Source of the DNA: Anthracocystis setariae
Taxonomy: Eukaryota; Basidiomycota; Ustilaginomycetes; Ustilaginales; Ustilaginaceae
NCBI GenBank assembly: GCA_928724745.1
Contig: CAKMXJ010000006.1
Location: 1-64,000 of the forward strand
Reading direction: 5' to 3'
Length of the DNA stretch: 64,000 nt
The notes below the pieces were generated by a model. It saw nothing but the letters and a program-made list of their open reading frames with translations. It searched no databases and was not told the DNA's origin. Shown piece after piece: positions 6,602 through 16,579 of the stretch. A program made the position numbers and the translations under genes. Each line of letters starts with the position of its first letter. The first letter of the stretch is position 1.

Positions 6602-9463
6602 TCAACGTGAATGGACTACAATTTCATAGGCACCGCTATCCAACTTGACTACACCAAGGTACGGGCCAGAGCTGCCAACTGGGATGACCTGGCAAGAATA
6701 CAACTTCCGTGACAGCTGAATGTGTCCGATGCTGACATTGAATGCTCCAGCTACACCATGCAGCAGCAGCACCTCCTCCTGCTTGGTCAACTCTCCATAC
6801 CGTTCTGCCAGCTTCTCCAGTAGCGTGTTTCCCGCAACTCTGCTCCGTGTGCCCAAGTGGTTCTCCACCGCCTGCCTGTTCTCTGCCAGCCATGCCACTG
6901 CTTGCTCCCTGATCTCCACCGGGTCTGGATTACCACGCCGGTCCTCCAGCAGGAAAGTGAGGCACTCCATCAGTGAGTCCCGTAGTTCCGCAAAGCCAGT
7001 GGTACGGCAGAGACCTGCCAGCTCCCTGCGTTGACTGAGCTGCCGCACAGGATTATCCTCTGGTACTGGTGCAAAGACCATGCGTGCAGGATCCACCACC
7101 AGTGCACGGATGTTGACTCCCAGCTGGTTGCGTGTTGCCAGCGTGGCAATGTGGGAACGGAATTTCTGAGCGCCAAGTGAATTCCGGCATTGGCTGCATC
7201 GGACACGGAATTGATTTGCACCTCCACACAGCGTGTAGGTGCCCACACGGTGGCAGCCTTGGCACTGCACATGAAGCTGCACGTGTGTGAACAGGCTACG
7301 TGTGCCAATCGTAGTGTTGAAGTGCTCCAGCTCCTGTGCAATGTCCAGAGCTGCATCAGAGCTAGCCCACCACGCAGTTGGACTGTCCAATGCCGTAGGT
7401 CTCCTGCCAGGATGCCAGCCCATGGCATTGTACAGGTCAATGACGGCCTGCCGCTGCAGCTGAGAGGATGCCTTTGAGTGGCAACCACGGAAGATCTGCT
7501 TCTCCTCTGCCAACGCAAGCAACGCATTCAGGTCTGCAAACATGGCTGCCTTGGTGATTGTGTGCGTGAGGAGCTGCTGATCCCCAGCTGCTGCAGTGAA
7601 CAAGTGCCGGTGGTCCAAGAATTTGCTGGCCACGGCAATGTCCCTGGCTGCCTGCATGGTGGGGGCCTGTACCGTGACCTCCAGGCGTACTCCGCTTCCC
7701 ACCTCTGGAGCTGTGTTGACAATGCGGTCCCTCCAGCTCTGCAGCCTGGCAATGCGGTCCTGCACAATCTTGATGCTCATAGGCTGGCCTGCCTGTCCAG
7801 CGCCTGCAGCTCCTGCTTTGAGCAGATGCGTGAGCTTGGGATACCCTTTGAAATGAGAAATCCCATCCGGTCTGGATTTCCACTTCAATTCCACGCTGCC
7901 AAAGCCTCTGCCCATGCGCAGTGCCATAGGGTACTGCTTGTATTTCCCCTTTTTGGACTTGGGCGCAATGAGCGTGATGCAGCCTGTGTCCACCGTGCAG
8001 CCAATGTCAAAGACATTGGCATTACGCAAAGGGTGCTCACTGAGCATGGCTGGATCCAGGAAGCGGTCAATGGGCACCTTGATGCCGTAAGCTCCCATGC
8101 GGATGCTCTGGCAGCCAATGTCCTGCAATGCTTCCACCATGATGCCCACATCCACACGCAGCTCTCCATAGGTGAGCACTGTGGCGTGCTCAGAGGGAAT
8201 GAGGATGGCACGCTGTGGAGGCTGCTGCAGGCGTGCAATGAGCGGCAGCTTGAAGCGTGGCTCAAAGCGGAAATTAACCTTGAGCTCGGCAAAGTACACC
8301 CAATGATTGAACAGCTCAGCGTCCTTGAAATCAGGGGAGTAGCTGCACAAGCTCAGGTAGCAGCCAGCAGGGTAGATGCGCAGCAGGTCTGCGGGAGAGA
8401 TGGTCACCGCAAATGAATCCACATCATACTCCACACAGCCATTCCAGTCAGTCACCGGGTTGAGAGCTGGAATGGGTGGCAAGGTTGCCCGCTCCTGCTG
8501 CCTAGCACTGTCAAGCAGGCTTACAGGCGGTGGTGCTGCTGGCTCCATGTCATCCAGATCCATTGCTGGGAGCAAGACCACAATGCCGTCCACCGGCATG
8601 TCCTCCACTTCCTCCAACCGCAACTCTGGCTGCTGTTGCTGTTGCTCCGGCTGCTCTGGCACAGGTGCTGGCAGCTGCGGCAGTGTCTCCCCCTCTGCCT
8701 CTTCATCTGACGGGTCCTCCAATTCCTCCACCTGCTGCTCCAGAGACGGAATGGGGAAAGGATCTGGCACTTCACCAGAGGACGCGTCAGACTGGAAACT
8801 ATTTTCCATTTCTTCAGCCTCTGGCTCCAGTGCCGGCACTAGCCCAGTCTCTTCCTCCTCTCCCAATTCTGCTGCCGCTTCCAGCTCAGCCTCGGCCTCT
8901 GCCTCAGCCTCAGCCTCTGCCTCTGCAAAGACCACATCCAAGTTGTCCTCCACAAGCGTCAGGGGAAAATCCTCTGAGCTCTCCACGCTAGCCTCTGAAT
9001 TTGAATTGGAATTCAATTCAATTGAATCCTCCTCTGCCAGAATTGCTGGATCCAACACGGCAAGGAAAGGGTCGGCAGATTGCTCTTCTGCCGCAGGCGC
9101 AGTTGCAAGCTCTGGACTCACCGCATCTTGAGTTACCGCATCTTGAGAGACTGCTGATGCTGTTGTTGCTGTTGTTGTTGTTGTTGTTGTCGTTGCTGCT
9201 GGTGCTGATGCTGCCGGTGCTGATGCAGGCGTAGGTTGAGCCTGACTTGATTGAGTTGCTGCACCTTGACATTTGCGGATGCCTTGATGCTTGAGGAGTG
9301 CTGCTGCATTCATCACAACTTGTCCGCAAGTACATGCTACAAGTCCAGCAGCTGCCGCTGCCTCTGGACTGACAGGCACACCGCTGTGAGCCTTGCGCAA
9401 GTGGTTGGTGATGTTGCTTGCGGCATAGGCATAGTTGCATACGGGGCAGGTGATCTGCGACAT
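6602..9463 (-). CDS. Orphan 953-aa protein: C2H2 finger, zinc ribbon, OTU-like C-terminus
   Basis: The first ATG in this long frame is at 9463; the open frame upstream has no other ATG and is only kept open by 21-bp repeats. The protein starts with a C2H2 finger (CPVC and HLRKAH) and a second CTCGQ/HQGIRKC element. About 250 residues of low-complexity acidic, Ala- and Gln-rich sequence follow, then a long globular part. Near residues 750-790 a CQGC...CSQC zinc ribbon is seen. The last 130 residues resemble an OTU-type peptidase in outline (DSLMECL, IREQAVAWLAENR, GVAGAFNVSIG, GAYEIV), but a canonical catalytic triad is not evident. I do not recognise the family. It is intact over 2.9 kb among decayed transposons and has the same orientation as the flanking gypsy gag-pol, so it is probably a mobile-element or captured gene. 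Confidence 0.6.
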   Translation of the reverse strand: MSQITCPVCNYAYAASNITNHLRKAHSGVPVSPEAAAAAGLVACTCGQVVMNAAALLKHQGIRKCQGAATQSSQAQPTPASAPAASAPAATTTTTTTTATTASAVSQDAVTQDAVSPELATAPAAEEQSADPFLAVLDPAILAEEDSIELNSNSNSEASVESSEDFPLTLVEDNLDVVFAEAEAEAEAEAEAELEAAAELGEEEETGLVPALEPEAEEMENSFQSDASSGEVPDPFPIPSLEQQVEELEDPSDEEAEGETLPQLPAPVPEQPEQQQQQPELRLEEVEDMPVDGIVVLLPAMDLDDMEPAAPPPVSLLDSARQQERATLPPIPALNPVTDWNGCVEYDVDSFAVTISPADLLRIYPAGCYLSLCSYSPDFKDAELFNHWVYFAELKVNFRFEPRFKLPLIARLQQPPQRAILIPSEHATVLTYGELRVDVGIMVEALQDIGCQSIRMGAYGIKVPIDRFLDPAMLSEHPLRNANVFDIGCTVDTGCITLIAPKSKKGKYKQYPMALRMGRGFGSVELKWKSRPDGISHFKGYPKLTHLLKAGAAGAGQAGQPMSIKIVQDRIARLQSWRDRIVNTAPEVGSGVRLEVTVQAPTMQAARDIAVASKFLDHRHLFTAAAGDQQLLTHTITKAAMFADLNALLALAEEKQIFRGCHSKASSQLQRQAVIDLYNAMGWHPGRRPTALDSPTAWWASSDAALDIAQELEHFNTTIGTRSLFTHVQLHVQCQGCHRVGTYTLCGGANQFRVRCSQCRNSLGAQKFRSHIATLATRNQLGVNIRALVVDPARMVFAPVPEDNPVRQLSQRRELAGLCRTTGFAELRDSLMECLTFLLEDRRGNPDPVEIREQAVAWLAENRQAVENHLGTRSRVAGNTLLEKLAERYGELTKQEEVLLLHGVAGAFNVSIGHIQLSRKLYSCQVIPVGSSGPYLGVVKLDSGAYEIVVHSR

Positions 9464-9536
9464 GTTGATTGAGTATGATGAGCGGTTGTCAAAAAAGGAA
9501 TGCAACGGTGTTGCAAATATCAAAGCTTTTGTAGTG

Positions 9537-9893
9537 GACCGTCTTGCTGTTGAAGCTGACCGTCTTCCAGTTCTAGTAGACCGTCTTGCAATTGTAGTGG
9601 ACCGTCTTCCAATTGTAGCAGACCGTCTTGGACTTGTAGTGGACCGTCTTGGACTTGTAGTTGACCGTCTTGGATTTGTAGTAGACCGTCTTGGATTTGT
9701 AGTGGACCGTCTTGGAGTTGTATTTGCCCGTCTTGGACTTGTAGTTGACCGTCTTGGATTTGTAGCAGACCGTCTTCCATTTGTAGTAGACCGTCTTGGA
9801 GTTGTAGTAGACCGTCTTGGATTTGTAGTAGACCGTCTTGGATTTGTAGTAGACCGTCTTGGATTTGTAGTGGACCGTCTTCCCTGCTCAGCA
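9537..9893. repeat. 21-bp minisatellite, 17 contiguous units
   Basis: The unit begins GACCGTCTT and ends TTGTAGTA or TTGTAGTG. Seventeen units run without a gap from 9537 to 9893. Four further GACCGTCTT copies are spaced irregularly up to about 10021. Because 21 is a multiple of 3 and the unit lacks stops in several frames, long artificial ORFs arise on both strands. The array lies 74 bp upstream of the orphan gene's ATG, that is in its promoter or leader. Confidence 0.9.
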
Positions 9894-10002
9894 CGCTCAA
9901 AAAAGTTGAATTTGTATTGGACCGTCTTCCAATTTGTATTGGACCGTCTTGCCAGATGAATACAGACGCGTCTCACAATTCAATTGGACCGTCTTCCAAT
10001 TT

Positions 10003-11613
10003 TCAAATGGACCGTCTTCCAGAGGGCCAGACGCGAGCTGCCCACCTGGGGATAAGCATTAGAACCCTAAGATAGAAATTTGCGAACCCCAAGAAACGCT
10101 GGATGTCATGAATCGACTGAGGCAGCGGCCACTCCTTGATAGTTCGCACTTTCTCCTGATCCATCTCGATGCCTCCTGGTGTGATGACGTATCCCAGAAA
10201 CTCGACGGTGTCTGTGTGAAAAATGCACTTCGACAACTTGGCGAAGAGCCGATTCACCTTCAGTCGCCGCAGTACCTCGCGGACGTGCTCGACATGTTCA
10301 TCCTCGTTGTTGCTGAAGATGAGGAAATCGTCGAGGTACACCACGACGTAGACGCCGATAATGTCACGGAAGATACCATTGACGAGGGACTGGAAGTGTG
10401 ACGGCGCGTTTGCCAGCCCGAAAGGCATGACCAGGTACTCATACAGGCCGAGCTGGGTGCCGAACGCCGTTTTCCATTCGTCGCCGTCGGCTATGCGTAC
10501 CAGGTTGTACGCTGCCTTGAGATCGAGTTTGCTGAACACCTTAGCATTCCGTAGTAGGAACAGTTGCTCCTCGATGAGCGGCAGCGGCGCTCGATTCTTG
10601 ACAGTGATCTCGTTGAGGCCTCGGTAGTCGACACAGAGGCGGAGGCCGCCGTCCTTCTTCGGCACAAACAGCACTGGAGAACGAGCTGGGCTCTTTGACG
10701 GCCGAATGAACCCCTTTGCAAGGTTCTCGTCGAGGTACTTGCGAAGTTCCTCCATCTCCTTAGGCCCCTTGAGATAGAGTGGACCCTGAGGAGGTTTGGC
10801 TCCCGGTACGAGCTCAATGGGCAAATCCGTGCTGGTGCGAGGAGGCAGCTTGTCGGCCTCGACTTCACTGAATACCGCCTCGAGATCCCGATATTGCTCT
10901 GGGATCGACACTAGGCTAGCTGGTTCAGGCTCCACCTCGATCTCGATGCCTTTGTCTTCGCCGGTAGGGACGAAGCCGAAGCTAGGCATCGATGAGGGTG
11001 GAGCATCGATCAGCATAATACCAATCGGTCCGTCCTGATAGGATGCCTGGACAAGCTGTTGGAGCGAGACGAACTCGTTTCCGTGGACTGTGATAGCCGG
11101 CTCATTTGATGATACGGCGCGGCTGGTGACATCATGAAACGGGCCGGAGTCGTGCTCAACGCGGCTCAGTGAACCTTGCTGCGCCGCGGTGAATTTAATT
11201 CGGCCCGAAGTCCAATCGATTCTCGGCTGAAGTGTACGAAGTTCCTGATAGCCGATAATAAGATCAAAATCGCTGATGTCCGCGACATAGGCCTGTAGCG
11301 GCGGTAAGGATTGCTCGCCGATGTTGACCGCCAGCATCACTTCGTGAGTGATGGCTAGACGATGGCCGCTGACGCCGTGGACTGCAGTGGGCTGGTGAGT
11401 GGTCTTGGTGTTAATACAATATGTACAAACGAAAGCACTTGAGAGGAGGGACAGTGAGGCTCCGGTGTTGGCCAGGATGCGAGCCGGGCACCCGTTGATG
11501 GTGCCGGTGACTTCGAGGACCGAGGGAAGGGATTTGGTCGAGAAACACAATGCACAGTTACGATATATACAGGGTGATGGCGACGGCGGTTGTAGGGCAA
11601 GACAAGCCATCAT
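10003..11613 (-). pseudogene. Ty3/gypsy pol, truncated after RT (minus-strand element)
   Basis: The frame begins at ATG 11613, overlapping the gag stop in the sequence ATGA. It encodes an aspartic protease region followed by a typical Ty3 reverse transcriptase (FVPKKDGGLRLCVDYRGLN, FSKLDLKAAYNLVRI, MPFGLANAPSHFQ, YLDDFLIFS, FLGYVITPGG). Homology stops at FLGFANFY near 10075; RNase H and integrase are missing and unrelated sequence follows. The protease motif expected as DTGA reads NTGA (AAC codon), so the catalytic aspartate is lost. Both defects make this copy dead. Confidence 0.9.
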
Positions 11614-13283
11614 TCGGTTGTCCCACGCCCATTTCCCTCGTCGTCAGGATCACCATCGACTCGGTCGTCGTCGGCAAGAGCTGGAAGATCTTCATAATCA
11701 AACGCCTCCTCTTCCTCTTGATCTTCGACGTCCTCTTGTGCCACGACGTCCTCTTGTGCCGCATAGGCTCGAGGTCCCGGCCGCCGTGGCGCTCCGGTGG
11801 CCGTCTCTCGGGCCGGCTGAGGACAGTCACGCACCCAATGACCCTCTTTACCACATCGCTTGCACGTGGTGGCGCCGAAAGTCGTCGGCGAGCGATCGTA
11901 GACGACAGGCAGACGCTGGGCCATGTGAGGCGGTAACGGCCAAGGGCGCGCTGGAGAGGGTGTGGCTGCAGCCGGTCGAGTCTCTGTCGCGGACAGCGCT
12001 AATACTCGTCCAGCCGTTTTTGCACCGGCGGCGGCCGGAGCGTTAGTTTGCCCGGCCGAAGTGAAGAAATCGTACCGCAGTGAGCTTGAGGTCGGCTGAG
12101 TGAGGGTCGCTGCACCGCCCTGGTACGTCTGTTGCGCCAGGACCCGATTGCGGTCCAAATCTTCTACCTCGCGATAGAATTCCCACATCGTCTTCGGTGA
12201 CGTGCGCTCAAACTGACGCTGGAGAGCTGTCGTCAAACCTCGTCGGAACAGGTGGAGCTTGAGGTGTTCGTCGCTCATGCCGGCGCGCTCTTCGAGGGTC
12301 CTGAACGCCTCAACATACTCGCTTGCGGCGCCTGGCTTGTCGCTGGCAAGGCGCAGGGCGTAGAGCTTATTGAAGGCGTCTAGCTTCTCGTCATGTACCC
12401 CATAAAGTTGCTTGAGCCGGTTAACGAAGAGAGCCCAGTCACCGAATAGCGCACCCGACTGTGATGGATTGGCTCTTAGTTTCGACCGGTACCAAGTGAG
12501 AGCCCGACCCTTTAGGTGAGGCCCTAGGAACTGGATCCTCTTGCGGCCGTCGGACATCTCTTGGTAACGGAACCAGGCCTCGACCTGAATGAGTGACATC
12601 TCCAGGTCATCCTCCTGCCAGTCGGGGAAATTGAGCTTCGGATCGTTCTTGGTAGTGCTGCGCTCAAAGTTGGCTTCCCGTGTTGGCATCGTGGGGTGGT
12701 CCCAGGCAGGGCGTCGGCCGGTGGACATCGAATACAAGTCCTCTTGACTGTACTCGTCGTTCCAACGTAGGCCTGACGTCGCCGGCCGACGGGCGGGAGT
12801 GGAGCTGCCCAGCGGGGCAGTGCGCCGAGGGTCATCATACATGGTATACGACCTCTCCTCTTGCGTTTCGAGTCCAGGGGCAACGTCAGCGGCCTCCGAC
12901 TCACCCCCTCGGCGTAGAGCTGGCTTGATCAGCTCCCGGAGATCTGCGATCTCGGCCTTGAGCGCGAGGATCTCCTCCTGGTGCGCCGTTAGAGGTCGCG
13001 ACGACGCTGGGATAGCTGTCAACGGCGTGGACGACGACTTGAAACCGGTCGCCTGGTCCATGAGTGTGTAGAGCTTCTCCTGGAAGCGGAGTCGGTCCTG
13101 ACTCTCTTTCAGCATGGCCTCCTGTCGACTAGCTTCGTAAACCATGCGTTGATTGTGGACCTCCTTCATCTGAAGCCGTATGTCCTCAATTAAGCCTTGC
13201 AGCAATGGTTCCGGGTTCGCTGCAGGAGGCGACGAAGCCCGACTGCAAGGAGTGCTACCTCGTGGCACGGCTGCGTCGGACAT
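11610..13283 (-). CDS. Ty3/gypsy Gag (minus-strand element)
   Basis: This 557-residue ORF from ATG 13283 has no internal stop. It has a retrotransposon Gag core (AWFRYQEMSDGRKRIQFLGP, ALTWYRSKL) and one canonical zinc knuckle, CKRCGKEGHWVRDC (C-X2-C-X4-H-X4-C), near residue 475. The acidic tail ends at TGA 11610-11612, overlapping the pol ATG by four bases. That overlap would allow termination-reinitiation or a -1 shift. The rest of the element is defective, so any protein would be made without its own pol. Confidence 0.88.
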   Translation of the reverse strand: MSDAAVPRGSTPCSRASSPPAANPEPLLQGLIEDIRLQMKEVHNQRMVYEASRQEAMLKESQDRLRFQEKLYTLMDQATGFKSSSTPLTAIPASSRPLTAHQEEILALKAEIADLRELIKPALRRGGESEAADVAPGLETQEERSYTMYDDPRRTAPLGSSTPARRPATSGLRWNDEYSQEDLYSMSTGRRPAWDHPTMPTREANFERSTTKNDPKLNFPDWQEDDLEMSLIQVEAWFRYQEMSDGRKRIQFLGPHLKGRALTWYRSKLRANPSQSGALFGDWALFVNRLKQLYGVHDEKLDAFNKLYALRLASDKPGAASEYVEAFRTLEERAGMSDEHLKLHLFRRGLTTALQRQFERTSPKTMWEFYREVEDLDRNRVLAQQTYQGGAATLTQPTSSSLRYDFFTSAGQTNAPAAAGAKTAGRVLALSATETRPAAATPSPARPWPLPPHMAQRLPVVYDRSPTTFGATTCKRCGKEGHWVRDCPQPARETATGAPRRPGPRAYAAQEDVVAQEDVEDQEEEEAFDYEDLPALADDDRVDGDPDDEGNGRGTTE

Positions 13284-13679
13284 GTCGAGTACGGGGCGCT
13301 GCTTGAACGATCCACTCTAATGTCAGCGGTCGGGCGCCTGGTAAAAAGGCCGATCTCGGTTCGAGCGCGGTGCGGTCCTGTTGGGCTGGGCCGCCGAGTT
13401 TGTGATACGTGCCTGTGCAACCGGGAAGTACGAGGTGGGTTGCGCAGTTACGTCGGCGGCCTGATGAAGACGATTGAGCCGCACTCGATTTGGCGGCGGT
13501 GGAGTGTGGGCTTCTCGACCGCGTTCGACCTATTACCGACTGATGCTGTTGGCGCTCCGTTCAGAGGCAGCACGGCGTACTCGGTATTACGGTGTGTTAG
13601 CCTGGTGTCTCGCGAGCGCTCTTGACAAGACAGAAGGCTGGCTGATTAGCTAGGAGGACACTGGACGTGATCACCAAGC
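13284..13679 (-). other. Untranslated leader between gypsy 5' LTR and gag
   Basis: About 400 bp separate the proposed LTR border from the gag ATG at 13283. A candidate primer-binding site (TGGTGATCACGTCC on the minus strand) lies next to the LTR. No other gene is seen. Confidence 0.5.
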
Positions 13680-14433
13680 TGTTACGGAGACGGCTAAGGG
13701 CCTGCCGTCCCGGTGTCAGTGTGTAAGCAGCGTTTACGCGCTGCGGTGTCGGTACACGTACCGACGAGGACTAGCTGTTCTCCGACTTGAACGGAGGCAC
13801 GCGAGGAAGCTGCAATGCTACTGTATTGCAACTTACTAAACTAGTTACTGGAATGATCGTGAAGACGTTGTTAAGAATAGATACTGAGCTGAAGACTGTG
13901 TTTGTAAGAAGTAGAGTGGATGAGGAGCTCATCCACTGCGAGCCAGAGGAGGAGGCCTTAAGTATGACCACTCCAAGCCCCTATGGCAAGGCCAATCCGG
14001 CGCTAGCCTATTGTCCAGCTGCACGGCCTGCGTGTGCGCATGTACTGACCGTGGTACACGCAGCTGATCACCTCCAAGCCTCTGAGAACGTCTGAGATGG
14101 TGTCCCTCGACTGCTGATCGCTTCAAGATGGCGTTGTCGCGATCCGGCGTCTCTGCGCTGTCGAACGGCCGCAATCCGGTCGCTATGGACAAAAACGGCT
14201 GAGAGAGACCCTTTGAGCCGCCCTCACACCGAAAGCGGCTGAGAAGCTTGTTTTCCACCGCTTCAACTTTGTCGCCCGTGAGTAGCGCCACTGCTAAATT
14301 CGGCGCACTGCTGGCCACGTGCCTCCCCTCACCCGAGTGCGAGGGCGGTTGACCGTAGCCCTTTTAACCGCACTTGAGCCGAGGGCGGCCGTAAAACCAG
14401 TTTTCCGCCGCTTCGGCTTCGCTGCCTGTAACA
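13680..14433 (-). mobile_element. 5' LTR of the minus-strand gypsy element
   Basis: The right border (GCCTGTAACA at 14433) is fixed by the second copy ending at 4931. The left border is proposed at TGTTACGG (13680), which gives 754 bp with inverted TGTTAC...GTAACA ends. On the minus strand the LTR is followed by GCT and then TGGTGATCACGTCC, a plausible tRNA primer-binding site, and after a leader by gag. Confidence 0.7.
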
Positions 14434-15295
14434 GATCTGTTCAAACTTGCTGTGGTTGAAACCAAAGTTGTTTTTGAAATGCTCCTCCATCATTCCTACT
14501 AATTTGATGTAGTGGCATCAGGGATTTAGGAGGGCACTGGTGGCACAGACTTCATACACAAGGTGATATGCAGCTGCTATTGCAGATGCAAGCACCAAGA
14601 GCTGTAGAAGAAGTGTTTGAGGGAGGTCCATTGTGAATGGTTGATCTTGCTGGTGATGGTAGTGTTGTGCTCCTGGGGTCTGGGAACCTCGGGACGTGGC
14701 GGTGCGTCTGTATCGAGGCCAGGGGCGTGGTACCGGGTGTTGCTCCCGGGATCGTTGCCTAGATAGCGGAGCGGGTGAGCGGGAGATCGGGAGAAGGTCT
14801 GATATGTCCACCTACTATAGTGAGTAAGCTAAAATACAATCGACGTCCTGTCGTGAGTGTGGCGGGATCATTTCGTGAGATTATGTGGCCCCCCGGATAT
14901 CCCCCGGAAGATGCCACAGTCTGTCCCGATCCCCGATCCGGGACTTCATCGGGGGGGAACTACCCCCGTCCATGTTAATACTGAAACCAAACACTAACTC
15001 TCCCGATATCCCAATCATAACAGGTAGCAGCAGCAAGGAAGACAACACTGCTCAGGCCAATTGAGATGCGTACAGCTTGGCTTCACAGCCTTACGCATTG
15101 ATGTACACTCAAAGATATAGCTTTTTGGACCAAGTTTTGTGGTCAAGTTTGGCCTGATTTGACTCATGCCAGTCTTGAGAGTCAAAGTCAAAAGTCAAAA
15201 ATGTGACTTTAGAAAAATTTGACTCACAAAAAAGCGCTTTTTTGGCGTACCAAATCTCCCTATTGTCTGTGCACTCAAACAAGGCAAAAGCAAGG
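14434..15295. other. Decayed sequence, no gene supported
   Basis: No ORF with recognisable homology is visible. Around 15150-15230 there are clustered direct and inverted copies of a TTTGACTC/GAGTCAAA motif. The stretch probably belongs to the decayed gypsy copy whose integrase follows. Confidence 0.4.
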
Positions 15296-16139
15296 CAGGG
15301 TATGAGATCCAAAATGGCACACTCATCTATGTGGGACCCAAATGCACACTCCGTCAGTTCTGTGTTCCAACCAAAGACATGAAAGACCTTTTCTCCAAAT
15401 ATCACAATGATGGGCATTTTGGTTTTGCTGAGCCCTCAAACGCCTCAGGCAATGTCATCATCCTTGCCTTGCAACACACTTGCAGGCCTACATTGATAAT
15501 TGCCCAACCTACCTTTGTACAAAGCTAGATTGCTGTGCAGGAAAATTCAGTGCACAACTTGTGCTGGCAGCCTTGTACCCATTCCACACAATCTCAGTGG
15601 ATTTGGTGCTAGGCCTGCCCAAGTGTTTGGAATTTGATGCAATCTTGGTTGTCATGGACCTGTTCTCACGCATGATTCTCACACAACCCTGCACCTCCAA
15701 GGCCACCGCCTCCAACTTGTACAATATGCTTTCTTCCATGGTCCCGCAACAAGGCTGGAAACCCAAAATCATTGTCTCCGACTTGGACACTTGCTTCATT
15801 GGACAAGTTGGCCAACAGTTTGCAGTGGCCATTGGTGCAACGCTCCAACCATCAGCACCCTACCACCAACAAGCAAATCTGGTCAAGCGGCATATCCAGA
15901 CGCTCCAACAAGTGCTGAAAGCAATTGCTATTGATCATCCCAAAAATTGGGCAAGACACTTACCAGCAGCAGAGTTGGCAATGAACCAGACACCCTCAGT
16001 TGTGACAGGCAAATGTCCATTTGATGTTATTTACATCACTACTACTTGGAAGCCTGTCCTTCCATCAATGACCTTGCAATTGCACACTGACCGGGTTGCT
16101 GTTGCACAAGCGCACCTGGATACAGCTTGGCAGTGTTAA
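15296..16139 (+). pseudogene. Ty3/gypsy integrase remnant
   Basis: The segment begins with the end of a pol spacer (YEIQNGTLIYVGP) and the integrase zinc-binding region (CVPTKDMKDLFSKYHNDGHFG), then changes frame near 15430-15500. The core follows, with ISVDLVLGLPK (first Asp), IIVSDLDTCFIGQVG (second Asp) and PYHQQANLVKRHIQTL, where the catalytic Glu of the usual GQTER-type motif is replaced. It stops at TAA 16137-16139. The frameshift and the missing Glu show it is dead. Its sequence style differs from the two other gypsy elements in the window. Confidence 0.8.
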
Positions 16140-16579
16140 GCGCCAAGGGTCTGACAACCTCCTGACTGTGCGGTGCGGTGCAATGTGTGTCAGGCTTGGG
16201 CTTGAGGGGGTGTGGCAGGAGTGGTGGCCACAAGAGTCACCAAGCACAATCCTGAGGGTAATGGTTCTACTGTTGGGTCTGATATTCACTATTACTCTAG
16301 GGTAACTAAGAATACAATTCACAAGGGGACAACAGGGATGTAGCACATGGCTTGCGCCTTATAAGACATTGCACGTGCCATGTGGCATGTGCCTTCTCCA
16401 GGATGCCTGCACAGCACGCAACCTCACCTTGTGACACACAAGGTGGACCTCTTTGGCAGGTATTGCGCAGCAACCCCTTCTCATGGGGCAATGCGCAGCA
16501 CGCCTTCCCATCCATGATGTAACATGCGGCGCATCCCCATTGATAGGTTGGCACGCAGTGCGCTTGTTCCCGGCGCGGC
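16140..16579. other. Decayed inter-fragment sequence
   Basis: This lies between an integrase remnant and an RNase H remnant. It has repeated GCGCAGCA/GGCATGTGCC words but no coding sequence that I can support. Confidence 0.35.

Noticed and set aside
9537..9893. CRISPR-like array
   Set aside because: Units are contiguous, with no spacers, in a eukaryotic genome. It is a minisatellite.
9435..9959. Plus-strand ORF of VDRLGFV repeats
   Set aside because: It is a by-product of the same minisatellite read on the other strand, with no independent support.
9464..9976. N-terminal extension of the orphan protein with RRSTTNP repeats
   Set aside because: The first codon is GTG and no ATG lies before 9463. 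The frame is open only because the minisatellite unit is 21 bp long.
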